From Ignavibacteriota bacterium (GTDB lineage: Bacteria > Bacteroidota > Ignavibacteria > Ignavibacteriales > Melioribacteraceae): a DNA stretch of 64,000 nucleotides. Below the pieces are notes generated by a model. The model did no database searches. It was not told the DNA's origin and saw only the letters and a list, made by a program, of their open reading frames with translations. Numbering within the stretch: the first letter of the stretch is position 1; each line of letters starts with the position of its first letter. The stretch spans positions 3,928,001 through 3,992,000 of the forward strand of contig JADJGF010000001.1 of assembly GCA_016708125.1 (NCBI GenBank), written 5' to 3'. This document shows positions 1-8,089 of the stretch, piece by piece. A program made the translations under genes and the position numbers.

Positions 1-120
1 ATTAAATTGAAAGAAAAAAATACAATTTTGGAATATGATGGTAAAAAAGGTCAGTTTACAAACATGGATGAAGCAAATGAATTGCTGACAAAAAAATATC
101 CCCAAGGTTGGGAAATGTAA
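1..120 (+). CDS. Gfo/Idh/MocA family oxidoreductase, C-terminal fragment (gene cut by window edge)
   Basis: An open frame runs from base 1 to the TAA at 118-120 and encodes the last 39 residues of a protein. The end reads MDEANELLTKKYPQGWEM, which closely matches the end of the Tat-exported Gfo/Idh/MocA oxidoreductase at 11540-12922 (IPEANEFLIRKYPAGWEL). The fragment is therefore inferred to be the C-terminus of a second member of that subfamily, probably also secreted. It lies 38 bp before another Gfo/Idh/MocA gene on the same strand, so the two probably form an operon. The NAD-binding part is outside the window. Confidence 0.75.
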   Translation: MKLKEKNTILEYDGKKGQFTNMDEANELLTKKYPQGWEM

Positions 121-158
121 AATATTTTAATTCAACTTTAACTAAAAAATAAAATATT

Positions 159-1499
159 ATGGATCAAAATAATTCTGGATTTTCTCGTAGAGATTTTCTT
201 AAAACTTCAGCAACAGTTGGCATTGGATTGTTTGTTGCACCTTATATTAAAACTTCAGGTCAAAAATCATCAAGCAATGATATAAATGTTGCACTACTTG
301 GTGCCGGAGCTGAAGGTCAAGTTTTAATGGATGCATGTCTAAAAATTCCAAATATTAGATTTAAAGCAGTCTGTGATATTTGGGAAAATTATCATTTAAC
401 TCGTGCAACAAGATTACTTAAAAAATTTGGTCATGATGCAAATGGTTATATTGATTATAGAGAAATGTTAGCAAAAGAAAAAGACTTGGATGCTGTAATT
501 GTTGCAACTCCGGATTTTTGGCATGCTCGTCACTCTATTGATTCTATGGAAGCTGGATTACATGTATATTTAGAAAAAGAGATGGCAAATACTTTAGAAG
601 GTGCACGTCAAATAGTTAATGCTGCCAAACGAACCGGAAAAATTGTTCAAGTCGGCCATCAAAGAAGAAGCAATCCGTATTATTTGCATTCATATAATAA
701 TTTGATAAAAGATGCCAGACTTCTTGGTAAAATTACAACCGTAAATGGTCAATGGAATAGATCTGTTCAGCCGGATAATGGCTGGCCGCAAAAATTTCCT
801 ATTCCAAACCATATTCTAAGTAAATACGGTTATAATAATATGCAAGAACATAGAAATTGGCGATGGTATAAAAAATTAGGCGGTGGACCAATTGTAGATT
901 TAGGCTCACATCAAATTGATATTTACACTTGGTTTTTGGGTGTTCCTCCAAGTTCAGTAATGGCAAGCGGCGGAACTGATTATTATGAAAAAAGTACACA
1001 TGAATGGTATGATACAGTATTAGCAACCTTTAAGTATAATACACCGAGCGGAATTGTAAGAGCTTTTTATCAAACAATTACTACAAATAGCAACCAAGGA
1101 TATTTTGAAACTTTTATGGGTGATCAAGGAGCTTTAACAATTTCAGAATCTGCCGGAAGAGTTGGAGTTTATAAAGAAGCCAACGCTCCTCTTTGGGATC
1201 AATGGGTTACAAAAGGATTACTTGATGCACCAAAAGAAGATGCAAAAAAGGAAAATACTGCGGCAATTTTAGATGTTCGTGAAACTGCTGCGCCGCCAAA
1301 ATATTCATTACCAATTCAATTTAATGATCCATATCATAAACCTCATTTGGAAAATTTCTTTAATACAATTAGAGGGAAAGATACTTTAAATTGTCCGGTT
1401 GAAGTTGGTTATGAAACTGCCGTTGCTGTTTTAAAAGTTAACGAAGCAATTCAAGCTAAACGTGAAATTAATTTTAATCCATCCGAATTTAAAATTTAG
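159..1499 (+). CDS. Tat-exported Gfo/Idh/MocA family oxidoreductase
   Basis: A 446-residue NAD(P)-dependent sugar oxidoreductase. Residues 9-15 (SRRDFLK) followed by a hydrophobic stretch form a twin-arginine signal, so the enzyme should be exported folded, probably with its nucleotide bound. The Rossmann glycine motif (GAGAEG) lies at residues 48-53. The usual EKP motif reads EKEM here, and a GGGPIVDLGSHQID segment carries the Asp and His expected in the active site. Family members oxidise sugar hydroxyls, often at C3; the substrate cannot be read from the sequence. It follows another Gfo/Idh/MocA gene and is 9 bp upstream of a multiheme cytochrome c gene. The ATG has only a weak Shine-Dalgarno. 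Confidence 0.88.
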   Translation: MDQNNSGFSRRDFLKTSATVGIGLFVAPYIKTSGQKSSSNDINVALLGAGAEGQVLMDACLKIPNIRFKAVCDIWENYHLTRATRLLKKFGHDANGYIDYREMLAKEKDLDAVIVATPDFWHARHSIDSMEAGLHVYLEKEMANTLEGARQIVNAAKRTGKIVQVGHQRRSNPYYLHSYNNLIKDARLLGKITTVNGQWNRSVQPDNGWPQKFPIPNHILSKYGYNNMQEHRNWRWYKKLGGGPIVDLGSHQIDIYTWFLGVPPSSVMASGGTDYYEKSTHEWYDTVLATFKYNTPSGIVRAFYQTITTNSNQGYFETFMGDQGALTISESAGRVGVYKEANAPLWDQWVTKGLLDAPKEDAKKENTAAILDVRETAAPPKYSLPIQFNDPYHKPHLENFFNTIRGKDTLNCPVEVGYETAVAVLKVNEAIQAKREINFNPSEFKI

Positions 1500-1508
1500 A
1501 TATAATTT

Positions 1509-3413
1509 ATGAAATATAATTTCAAACTTTTATTAAACTTTATAATATTTTTATTTTTAATTAATGCATCTAAAATTACTCCTCAAGATCGTAAAGTTGG
1601 TGATGTAAATGACGGCAGTAAATTACATCCCGTACATTTATTGAATTTAGTTGATCATGACGGAAACTCAATTGATCCAAAATATGAATATGGAATTCCA
1701 TTTTCTACAAAAAATACTTGTGCAAATGAATGTCATAATTACAAAGTAATTAGCGATGGGTTTCATTTTAATTATAATGATTCAAATAAAATTGATTTAG
1801 AAACTCATGAGCCATGGATTTATACTGATCCAACAACCCTAACAATAATTCCACTTTCTTATAAAAAACAAAAAGGAACTTTTTCTCCGGATGAATTAAA
1901 TATATCACCAATGGAATTTTTATTTCGCTTTGGTCCATATTATCCCGGCGGAGATATTAGTGAATTAGATAGTCTTGAAAATCCTAAAGATTTTATGAGA
2001 TGGAATGTCTCGGGTAAATTAGAAGTAAATTGTTTGATTTGTCATGATACAGATCCGTTTTATGATCAAGCCGAATATGCTTCAAATATTAGAAAACAAA
2101 ATTATAAGTGGGCGGCTGTTGCAAGTACTAGTTTTGCTGAATTTAAAGGCAACGCTTCAAAAATGCCTAATAATTATGATATGTACAATTTAACAACCGT
2201 TCAAAGTATTGATCAAAGGTCTTCAGTTCCGCCGACTTTAAAATATGATTCAACGAAATTTAATTCTGCAAATAAAATTTATTTTAATGTTTCAAAAAAA
2301 ATTCCGAATGATAATTGTTATTATTGCCATTCCTCAATTGTTGCTAATGAAAATATTCATTCAAATTGGAAGAATGAAGAAGACGTTCATCTTAAAGCCG
2401 GATTAAATTGTATTGATTGTCACCGAAATGGCTTAGATCATAATATGATGAAAGGGATTTCCGATTCAAAAATTCCGCAGTCAAATTCGTTTACTTGTGA
2501 AGGATGTCATATTCCAAATTCAAATGATAGAAAACCGGTTAACGGAAATTTAGGCGCACCAATTCCACAACATTTGGGAATTCCGCCAATTCATTTCGAA
2601 AGATTATCTTGTACAACTTGTCATTCCGGAACCTGGCCAACTAATAAACCCAATATGATCAAAACTTCACGCGCACATTTTTTGGGAATGCACGGAACAA
2701 ATAAATCACTGGATGTTTTTCCGCATATTTTAACAAATATTTTTACAGAAAATAATTCCAATAAAATTGAACCGAGAAATTTAATATTTCCATCTTTTTG
2801 GGGAATTAAAGATAGCTCCGCAAAAATTTCACCTTTACCAATTGAATTTGTCGAGCAAAATATCAGACCAATGTTAGCTTTGGATTCAATTTATAATTTT
2901 GGAACTTGGCCAAGTGTGAAAGAGAGTTTAATTATTTCAATTTTGGATTCGATTAAAAGTGCAAAACTTTTTAAAGGCCAACCGGTTTTAATTACCGGCG
3001 GTAAAATTTTTGAAGTTGATGGAAAAAATCTTGTTAATGAAGAATATTTTGTAAATGGATTTACTTGGAGAATTGCTCACACTGTAAGACCAGCTTCGCA
3101 AGCACTTGGAATAAACGGTTGCAGCGATTGCCATTCGATGTCATCTGCTTTTTTTACAAGTAATATTGATGTTGAAAGTTCTCTACTCTCACAGCAAGGG
3201 AAAAATATTTCCGCAAGCAGTTTTCAAAACAATAATGAAATTTATCAATCTTTATTTTCATTAACTTTTTTCTTCAGACCTTTTCTAAAGTTTATAATTA
3301 TTTTTTCGGCAATTATAATTTTTATAGTAATTATTGGTTATGCTGTGTTTGGAATTAGATCAATTTCAAGTTTTATTTTTTCCAACAGTAATAATTCTTA
3401 TGGAGATAAATAA
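1509..3413 (+). CDS. Membrane-anchored multiheme cytochrome c
   Basis: A 634-residue exported electron carrier. It starts with a hydrophobic signal segment (residues about 4-20) and ends with a membrane helix (about 592-614). Six CxxCH haem sites are visible: CLICH 175, CYYCH 270, CIDCH 301, CEGCH 330, CTTCH 368 and CSDCH 538. A further CANECH at 71-76 has the spacing CxxxCH and may bind a seventh haem. The C-terminal anchor would hold the haem domain on the periplasmic face of a membrane. The next gene, 5 bp downstream, encodes a small His-containing membrane protein that could be its partner. I cannot assign an enzymatic activity; it could be an electron conduit or an oxidoreductase of the multiheme superfamily. 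Confidence 0.88.
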   Translation: MKYNFKLLLNFIIFLFLINASKITPQDRKVGDVNDGSKLHPVHLLNLVDHDGNSIDPKYEYGIPFSTKNTCANECHNYKVISDGFHFNYNDSNKIDLETHEPWIYTDPTTLTIIPLSYKKQKGTFSPDELNISPMEFLFRFGPYYPGGDISELDSLENPKDFMRWNVSGKLEVNCLICHDTDPFYDQAEYASNIRKQNYKWAAVASTSFAEFKGNASKMPNNYDMYNLTTVQSIDQRSSVPPTLKYDSTKFNSANKIYFNVSKKIPNDNCYYCHSSIVANENIHSNWKNEEDVHLKAGLNCIDCHRNGLDHNMMKGISDSKIPQSNSFTCEGCHIPNSNDRKPVNGNLGAPIPQHLGIPPIHFERLSCTTCHSGTWPTNKPNMIKTSRAHFLGMHGTNKSLDVFPHILTNIFTENNSNKIEPRNLIFPSFWGIKDSSAKISPLPIEFVEQNIRPMLALDSIYNFGTWPSVKESLIISILDSIKSAKLFKGQPVLITGGKIFEVDGKNLVNEEYFVNGFTWRIAHTVRPASQALGINGCSDCHSMSSAFFTSNIDVESSLLSQQGKNISASSFQNNNEIYQSLFSLTFFFRPFLKFIIIFSAIIIFIVIIGYAVFGIRSISSFIFSNSNNSYGDK

Positions 3414-3418
3414 TTTTT

Positions 3419-4060
3419 ATGTTTAGAATTTTATCATTTCTGCTGATTGTTGGATCATTAATTTGGCTTTATAATTTTGGGAAGAAAAACGGTTTCACAA
3501 TTTCTGATTTATTTAAAAAATTCTTCTCCAATTTCAAAAATTTATTTAATAATATTTCTTCTCTAAAAAATGAATTGTTCGCACAAAAAATTAAAATAAT
3601 TAAAAATATTTTTTACACAATTACAACTTCCCTATTTCTCGTAATGGCAATTTCTGCATTTTTACCCGCAATAATTATTGGCGAAAATTTAAGCGGAATT
3701 TTTCTATTGATTCATGTTTCATTTGCACCGTTTTTTGCAATTTCATTAGCAATAACAATTGTTTTATTTGCGCATTCAAATCAATTTGCCAAAAGTGATT
3801 TTATTTATCAAAATGAAATTGAAAAAAATAATTTGCCAAAATTTAATAATGATGGTTATTTAAAATTAATATTCTGGTTGATTGCAATTTTTTCATTACC
3901 GGCAATTATTTCAATTATCTTAAATATGTTTCCGTTATTTGGAACTGAAGGTCAAAATATTTTGTTAGAAATTCATAGATATTCTACTTTGCTCATGTTT
4001 ATTTTGGTAGTTTTACAAAGTGGATATTTAGCAACTAAATTCAGAAATGAATTAAAATAA
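3419..4060 (+). CDS. Small integral membrane protein, possibly cytochrome-b-like quinone-interacting subunit
   Basis: A 213-residue protein with about five hydrophobic segments (roughly 3-19, 64-88, 92-118, 147-170, 186-206). Histidines sit inside or at the edges of helices (H99 in LLIHVSF, H119, H186 in EIHRYST), an arrangement seen in di-haem cytochrome b membrane subunits, but I do not recognise the family with certainty. Its gene starts 5 bp after the multiheme cytochrome c gene, so the two are very likely co-translated and may form one complex passing electrons between the quinone pool and periplasmic haems. This role is an inference from gene order and histidine placement. Confidence 0.6.
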   Translation: MFRILSFLLIVGSLIWLYNFGKKNGFTISDLFKKFFSNFKNLFNNISSLKNELFAQKIKIIKNIFYTITTSLFLVMAISAFLPAIIIGENLSGIFLLIHVSFAPFFAISLAITIVLFAHSNQFAKSDFIYQNEIEKNNLPKFNNDGYLKLIFWLIAIFSLPAIISIILNMFPLFGTEGQNILLEIHRYSTLLMFILVVLQSGYLATKFRNELK

Positions 4061-4094
4061 TTTTGAAATTTTAATTTCTTTGGAGTTAATAAAA

Positions 4095-4763
4095 ATGATG
4101 AAAAGTAACAAATTAAGTACACTTATTTTCGCAAGTTTATTTTTGGGATTATTTGCTACAAATGTTTTTTCTCAAAAAATGGTTCCTATAAAAATTGATC
4201 TTCCAAAAGCAATGTTTGTTGGAACACCAACAAATATGACAATCGATAAATTAGAAAAACCATTGGGTAAACCAAGACCTCCATTTTTAGCTCCGGAAGG
4301 AACCAAAAATCTCGCCTTAAATAAAAAAGTCGTAAGCACAGATGATATGCCAATAATTGGTGAAGTTGATTATTTAACTGATGGTGAAAAAGACGGCGAC
4401 GAAGGTAATTTTGTTGAACTTGGACCTTTTACTCAACATGTAACAATTGATTTAGAAAAAGAATATAATATTTATGCCTTAGTATTGTGGCATTTTCATA
4501 AACAGCCAAGAGTTTATTTTGATGTTGTTGTTCAACTTTCGAATGATAAAGATTTTAAAAAAGGTGTAAAAACAATTTTTAACAATGATCTTGATAACTC
4601 AAGCAAACAAGGCAAAGGAACCGATTGGCATTATGTAGAAACTGCAGAAGGTAAATTAATTGATGCAAAAGGTGAAAAAGCAAGATATGTTAGATGTTAC
4701 AGTAAAGGAAATAACAGTAACGATTTAAATCATTATATAGAAGTTGCAGTTTACGGAAAATAG
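4095..4763 (+). CDS. Exported discoidin-like (F5/8 type C) domain protein
   Basis: The ATG at 4095 is preceded by TGGAG at 4081-4085, which makes it a better start than the in-frame TTG at 4080. The product, 222 residues, begins with a signal peptide ending near VFSQ. The rest resembles a single galactose-binding-like beta-sandwich of the discoidin type: it opens with NLALNKKV and continues with a YLTDGEKDG segment, a VTIDLEKEYNIYALVLWHFH strand pair and a final ARYVRCYSKG strand. Such domains bind carbohydrate or cofactors. It sits between the cytochrome genes and a membrane glycosyltransferase gene whose possible TTG start overlaps its end. No catalytic residues can be named. Confidence 0.65.
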   Translation: MMKSNKLSTLIFASLFLGLFATNVFSQKMVPIKIDLPKAMFVGTPTNMTIDKLEKPLGKPRPPFLAPEGTKNLALNKKVVSTDDMPIIGEVDYLTDGEKDGDEGNFVELGPFTQHVTIDLEKEYNIYALVLWHFHKQPRVYFDVVVQLSNDKDFKKGVKTIFNNDLDNSSKQGKGTDWHYVETAEGKLIDAKGEKARYVRCYSKGNNSNDLNHYIEVAVYGK

Positions 4764-6342
4764 AAAAATATTATCCAATTTAAATGACGGTTACATTTTT
4801 GTGATCGTCATTTTTTTTGCCCTCTTTTTAAGATTATTTGATTTAAATAATCGTCCGTTCCATACAGATGAAGCCGTCCACGCAATAAAATTCGGTGAAT
4901 TACTTGAAACCGGAAAATATATTTATGATCCAATAGAATATCATGGTCCAACTTTAAATTACTTTTCCTTAATTTCTGCAAAAATTTTCGATGAAAAAAT
5001 ATTATCCGATACAAATGAAGTTACATTAAGAATTGTTCCGGCTATAATTTCAGTAATATTAATTATTCTGTTAATTTCTATTAAATCAGAAATGAATAAA
5101 TTTTTGATTTTGCTTATTGGAATTTTAATTTCTATTTCACCAATATTTGTTTTTTACAGCAGATATTATATTCAAGAATCTATGTTGGTTACTTTCTCTT
5201 ATTCAGCAATTATAACATTCTATAAATATTTTAAATCAAAAAAAACATTGTGGATAATTTTATCTGCAATATTTTGCTCACTAATTTTTACGACAAAAGA
5301 AACGAGCATAATAATTTATTTTTCCGGATTTGCATCGTTCATAATTCTTAATTTTTTTAACAAAAAATTAAAATCGAAATTTAGAATTAACAAAAATCAT
5401 CTAATATTATTTTTAATAATTTTCATAATTGTTTCAATTTTATTTTATTCATCATTTTTTACAAATCCAAATGGAATTCTTGACTCATTAAAAACTTTTA
5501 CAAATTATTTTGGCAAAGCTGGTAATAATACGGAGCATATCCAACCTTGGTATTATTATTTTAGTTTTTTACTTTTCACAAAAAATGATTTAGTAATTTT
5601 TACAGAAATTCCATTATTCATTTTTTATTTGATAGGAATTTATTTTTTATTTTCTAAAAAATATTTTTTGCAAAATTACTTTTTCAGATTCATATTTTGG
5701 TTTAGCTTAATTCAAGCAATCGTTTACATTATTATACCTTATAAAACTCCTTGGCTTGCATTAAATTTTTGGATTGGATTTTTGTTTATTTCTTCATTTG
5801 GAATTTATTCGTCATATTTAATTATATCAAAGAAAAATCAAAAAACTCTTATTGTATCTTTTATTTTTTTAATTGTATCTCATAATATTTTTCAGACATA
5901 TTTAACAAATTTCAAATTCCCATATCAACTGGGAAATCCTTTTACATATTCGCAGCCAACTCCGGATGTAATTTCTGCTTCGGAAAATATTATTAAAGTT
6001 GCAGAAAGTGATTCGACAAATATAAATATCTTTGTAAATGTAATTTCTAAAAACAATGATTATTGGCCTTTACCTTGGTATTTGCGAAAAATTAAAAATA
6101 TTGCTTGGAATGAAAATGTACCTAACGATATTCATCATTTTGAAATAATTATTACTACTCCAGATTTTGAAGAAGAAATAATAAATAAATTATATTCTCT
6201 TCCCGAGCCTGGAAAAATAAATTTGTATGTTCCCCTTTTTAATGATTACACAACAATAAGACCAAATGTTGAGATTATTGGTATAGTAAGAAATAGTTTA
6301 CATGAAAAATATTTACGAACTTTAAATAATCATACAAAGTAA
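4744..6342 (+). CDS. Agl23/TIGR03663-type GT-C membrane glycosyltransferase-like protein
   Basis: A polytopic membrane protein of up to 532 residues with some ten or more hydrophobic segments. Near the N-terminus is FHTDEAVHA (about residues 39-47) after the first helix, followed by EYHGPTLNYFS and a YYIQES segment. This is the pattern of the Agl23 (TIGR03663) family, GT-C-fold proteins in which the acidic residues of the first loop are catalytic and the donor is usually polyprenyl-phosphate sugar. The start is uncertain: the frame opens with TTG at 4744, overlapping the previous gene by 20 bp without a clear ribosome site, and the next possible start (GTG 4801) would cut into the first helix. 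A GT2 gene of the polyprenyl-phosphate type lies at 7254-7985 on the other strand and could make its donor. Confidence 0.75.
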   Translation: MQFTENRKILSNLNDGYIFVIVIFFALFLRLFDLNNRPFHTDEAVHAIKFGELLETGKYIYDPIEYHGPTLNYFSLISAKIFDEKILSDTNEVTLRIVPAIISVILIILLISIKSEMNKFLILLIGILISISPIFVFYSRYYIQESMLVTFSYSAIITFYKYFKSKKTLWIILSAIFCSLIFTTKETSIIIYFSGFASFIILNFFNKKLKSKFRINKNHLILFLIIFIIVSILFYSSFFTNPNGILDSLKTFTNYFGKAGNNTEHIQPWYYYFSFLLFTKNDLVIFTEIPLFIFYLIGIYFLFSKKYFLQNYFFRFIFWFSLIQAIVYIIIPYKTPWLALNFWIGFLFISSFGIYSSYLIISKKNQKTLIVSFIFLIVSHNIFQTYLTNFKFPYQLGNPFTYSQPTPDVISASENIIKVAESDSTNINIFVNVISKNNDYWPLPWYLRKIKNIAWNENVPNDIHHFEIIITTPDFEEEIINKLYSLPEPGKINLYVPLFNDYTTIRPNVEIIGIVRNSLHEKYLRTLNNHTK

Positions 6343-6350
6343 AATTTTAT

Positions 6351-7289
6351 ATGATCAATTTTCCTAAAAATGACTCAAATAATTTACATCATTTTATACA
6401 TGAAGCAATGGCAACAGTTTTTGAAATTATTATTGATTTAGAAGATAAAAAATATGCAGAGCAAGCTGCACAAAATGTGTTTTCGGAAATTGATAAATTA
6501 GAAAACAAATTCAGCAGATTTAGACCCAATACTGATATATCTAAAATCAATAATTCCAAAGTTGGTGAAAAAATAAAATTAAGTTTTGAAACTTTTGGAT
6601 GCATATGGATTGCAAAACAAATTTTTGAAATAAGCAATGGATTGTTTGATATAACAGCCGGAAATGTAATTGATCATTGGAAAAATAAATTTTCTGGAAA
6701 CGAAATATCGGTTGAAAATAATTCTGATTTTGGAATTAATAATTTTGTTTTGGATGAACCTAATTTTACCATAGAAAAATTAAATCAAAATATCAGCTTT
6801 GATTTGGGCGGGATTGGTAAAGGTTATGCAATTGATTTGGCAGCAAAATTATTAATTGAATGGGATATTGAAAATGCCTTAATTCACGGCGGTGGAAGCT
6901 CTGTTAAAACAATTGGTAAGAATAACAATTCCGATGGATGGTTAATTTCAGTAAGCAATCCAAATAATAATTTGCAAACAATTGCAGAAATTTTACTTAA
7001 AAATTCTTCATTAAGCGGATCCGGAAAACAAAAAGAGAACCACATTATTAATCCGAAATCACTTTTGCCCAATAATGACAGAACCGCTGCTTGGGTTTTG
7101 TCGGAATCTGCAACTATTTCAGATGCAATGTCAACAGCTTTTATGTTGATGAATGAAAACGAAATTACGGAAATTTGTAATACTAATAATTTTATAAGCG
7201 GAATGATAATTTTGAAAGATTCAACCGTATTAAAAAAAGAGGATATTTTTATTTCAAATAATTTTTCTGCAGATAAATTTTTTATATAG
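6351..7289 (+). CDS. apbE: FAD:protein FMN transferase (ApbE family)
   Basis: A 312-residue protein of the flavin transferase family that attaches FMN covalently to Thr/Ser of target proteins using FAD and Mg2+. The signature DLGGIGKGYAID is at residues 151-162, the INPKS-type segment at 233-237 and the metal-binding SDAMSTA at 257-263. The usual N-terminal start MATVFEI is at residue 20. No signal peptide or lipobox is visible, unlike many Gram-negative members. It closes the cytochrome-containing cluster, 8 bp after the Agl23-like gene, which suggests a redox role. No FMN-bind-domain target is seen in the window. Its 3' end overlaps the convergent GT2 gene by 36 bp. Confidence 0.9.
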   Translation: MINFPKNDSNNLHHFIHEAMATVFEIIIDLEDKKYAEQAAQNVFSEIDKLENKFSRFRPNTDISKINNSKVGEKIKLSFETFGCIWIAKQIFEISNGLFDITAGNVIDHWKNKFSGNEISVENNSDFGINNFVLDEPNFTIEKLNQNISFDLGGIGKGYAIDLAAKLLIEWDIENALIHGGGSSVKTIGKNNNSDGWLISVSNPNNNLQTIAEILLKNSSLSGSGKQKENHIINPKSLLPNNDRTAAWVLSESATISDAMSTAFMLMNENEITEICNTNNFISGMIILKDSTVLKKEDIFISNNFSADKFFI

Positions 7290-7985
7290 ATAAATAAAAT
7301 CTGCAATAATTTTATTTGAACTTTTACCAATACTTAATCGACTGTCTCTATCGCAAGACCAAACTACCGGAAATTCAAGGATTCTAAAATTTTCCTTTTG
7401 AGCTAAAAGAATTAATTCAATCTCAAATAAAAATCCTTTTGTAATTAATTTTGGAAATAAATTTCTTGCAACATCACCATTATATACTTTAAATCCGCAT
7501 TGAGTATCTGTAAGATTTTTGGGGATTTTCAAAAAATATTTTATTGCAAAACCAAAAATTTTTGATATAATTTTTCTATCTAAATCTTGTTCATTAATAA
7601 TTTTTGATCCCTTCATTTTTCTTGAACCGTTTGCAATTTCGCATTGATTATTTTTTATCAAATCAATACCAACAATGGCATTTTCAAATGGAACTGTTAA
7701 ACCGGAATCTGCATAAATAATTATCTTCCCTTTTGAATTTTTTATACCTTCAATAATTGCTCCGCCCTTTCCAACATTTTGAAAAAGTTGTATAACTTTA
7801 AATGAATTTTTAACCTTAATTTTATTGTCATTTGCAATTTGAAATGTGTTATCTGAACTTCCGTCATCAACAATTATTATTTCACCAATAAAATTTTGCT
7901 CAGATAAAAATTTATCCGCCGCCAAAATATCAATAGATATTTTTTTACTTTCATTAAACGCTGGTATTATTATTGAAATTTCCAT
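7254..7985 (-). CDS. Glycosyltransferase family 2, dolichyl/polyprenyl-phosphate sugar synthase-like
   Basis: A 243-residue GT-A-fold protein. The start EISIIIPAFNES, the IIIVDDGSSDNT motif, VGKGGAIIEG and DTQCGFKVY are all hallmarks of the DPM1/ALG5 branch, which loads a sugar from a nucleotide onto a polyprenyl phosphate. The usual DAD metal motif reads YADS, so the first acidic residue is replaced. No extra C-terminal membrane helices are seen. The product would serve a GT-C enzyme such as the Agl23-like protein encoded just across the convergent junction. The last 36 bp overlap the end of apbE on the other strand. Confidence 0.85.
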   Translation of the reverse strand: MEISIIIPAFNESKKISIDILAADKFLSEQNFIGEIIIVDDGSSDNTFQIANDNKIKVKNSFKVIQLFQNVGKGGAIIEGIKNSKGKIIIYADSGLTVPFENAIVGIDLIKNNQCEIANGSRKMKGSKIINEQDLDRKIISKIFGFAIKYFLKIPKNLTDTQCGFKVYNGDVARNLFPKLITKGFLFEIELILLAQKENFRILEFPVVWSCDRDSRLSIGKSSNKIIADFIYLYKKFICRKII

Positions 7986-8018
7986 TTGAAAAAATTATAA
8001 ATGATTATTCTAAAAAAT

Positions 8019-8066
8019 AAAAAAGCTACTTAATCAATTATTCTAAATTTGAGTAAATAGCTTTTT
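8019..8066 (-). terminator. Probable Rho-independent terminator of the 14.9-8.1 kb operon
   Basis: The arms AAAAAGCTA (8020-8028) and TAGCTTTTT (8058-8066) are perfectly complementary. Read on the minus strand, the hairpin is followed by ATTTTTT. It lies just after the stop of the isomerase gene at 8090. The loop is long (29 nt), so strength is uncertain. Confidence 0.5.
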
Positions 8067-8089
8067 AAAACTACATTATTTAATTAATC

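Noticed and set aside
5717..5726. CAATCGTTTA, close to the LacI operator core
   Set aside because: It lies inside the Agl23-like coding region and differs at the last base; taken as chance.
6884..7330. 148-codon open frame on the minus strand
   Set aside because: It is antisense to apbE and overlaps the GT2 gene; the apbE frame carries clear family motifs.
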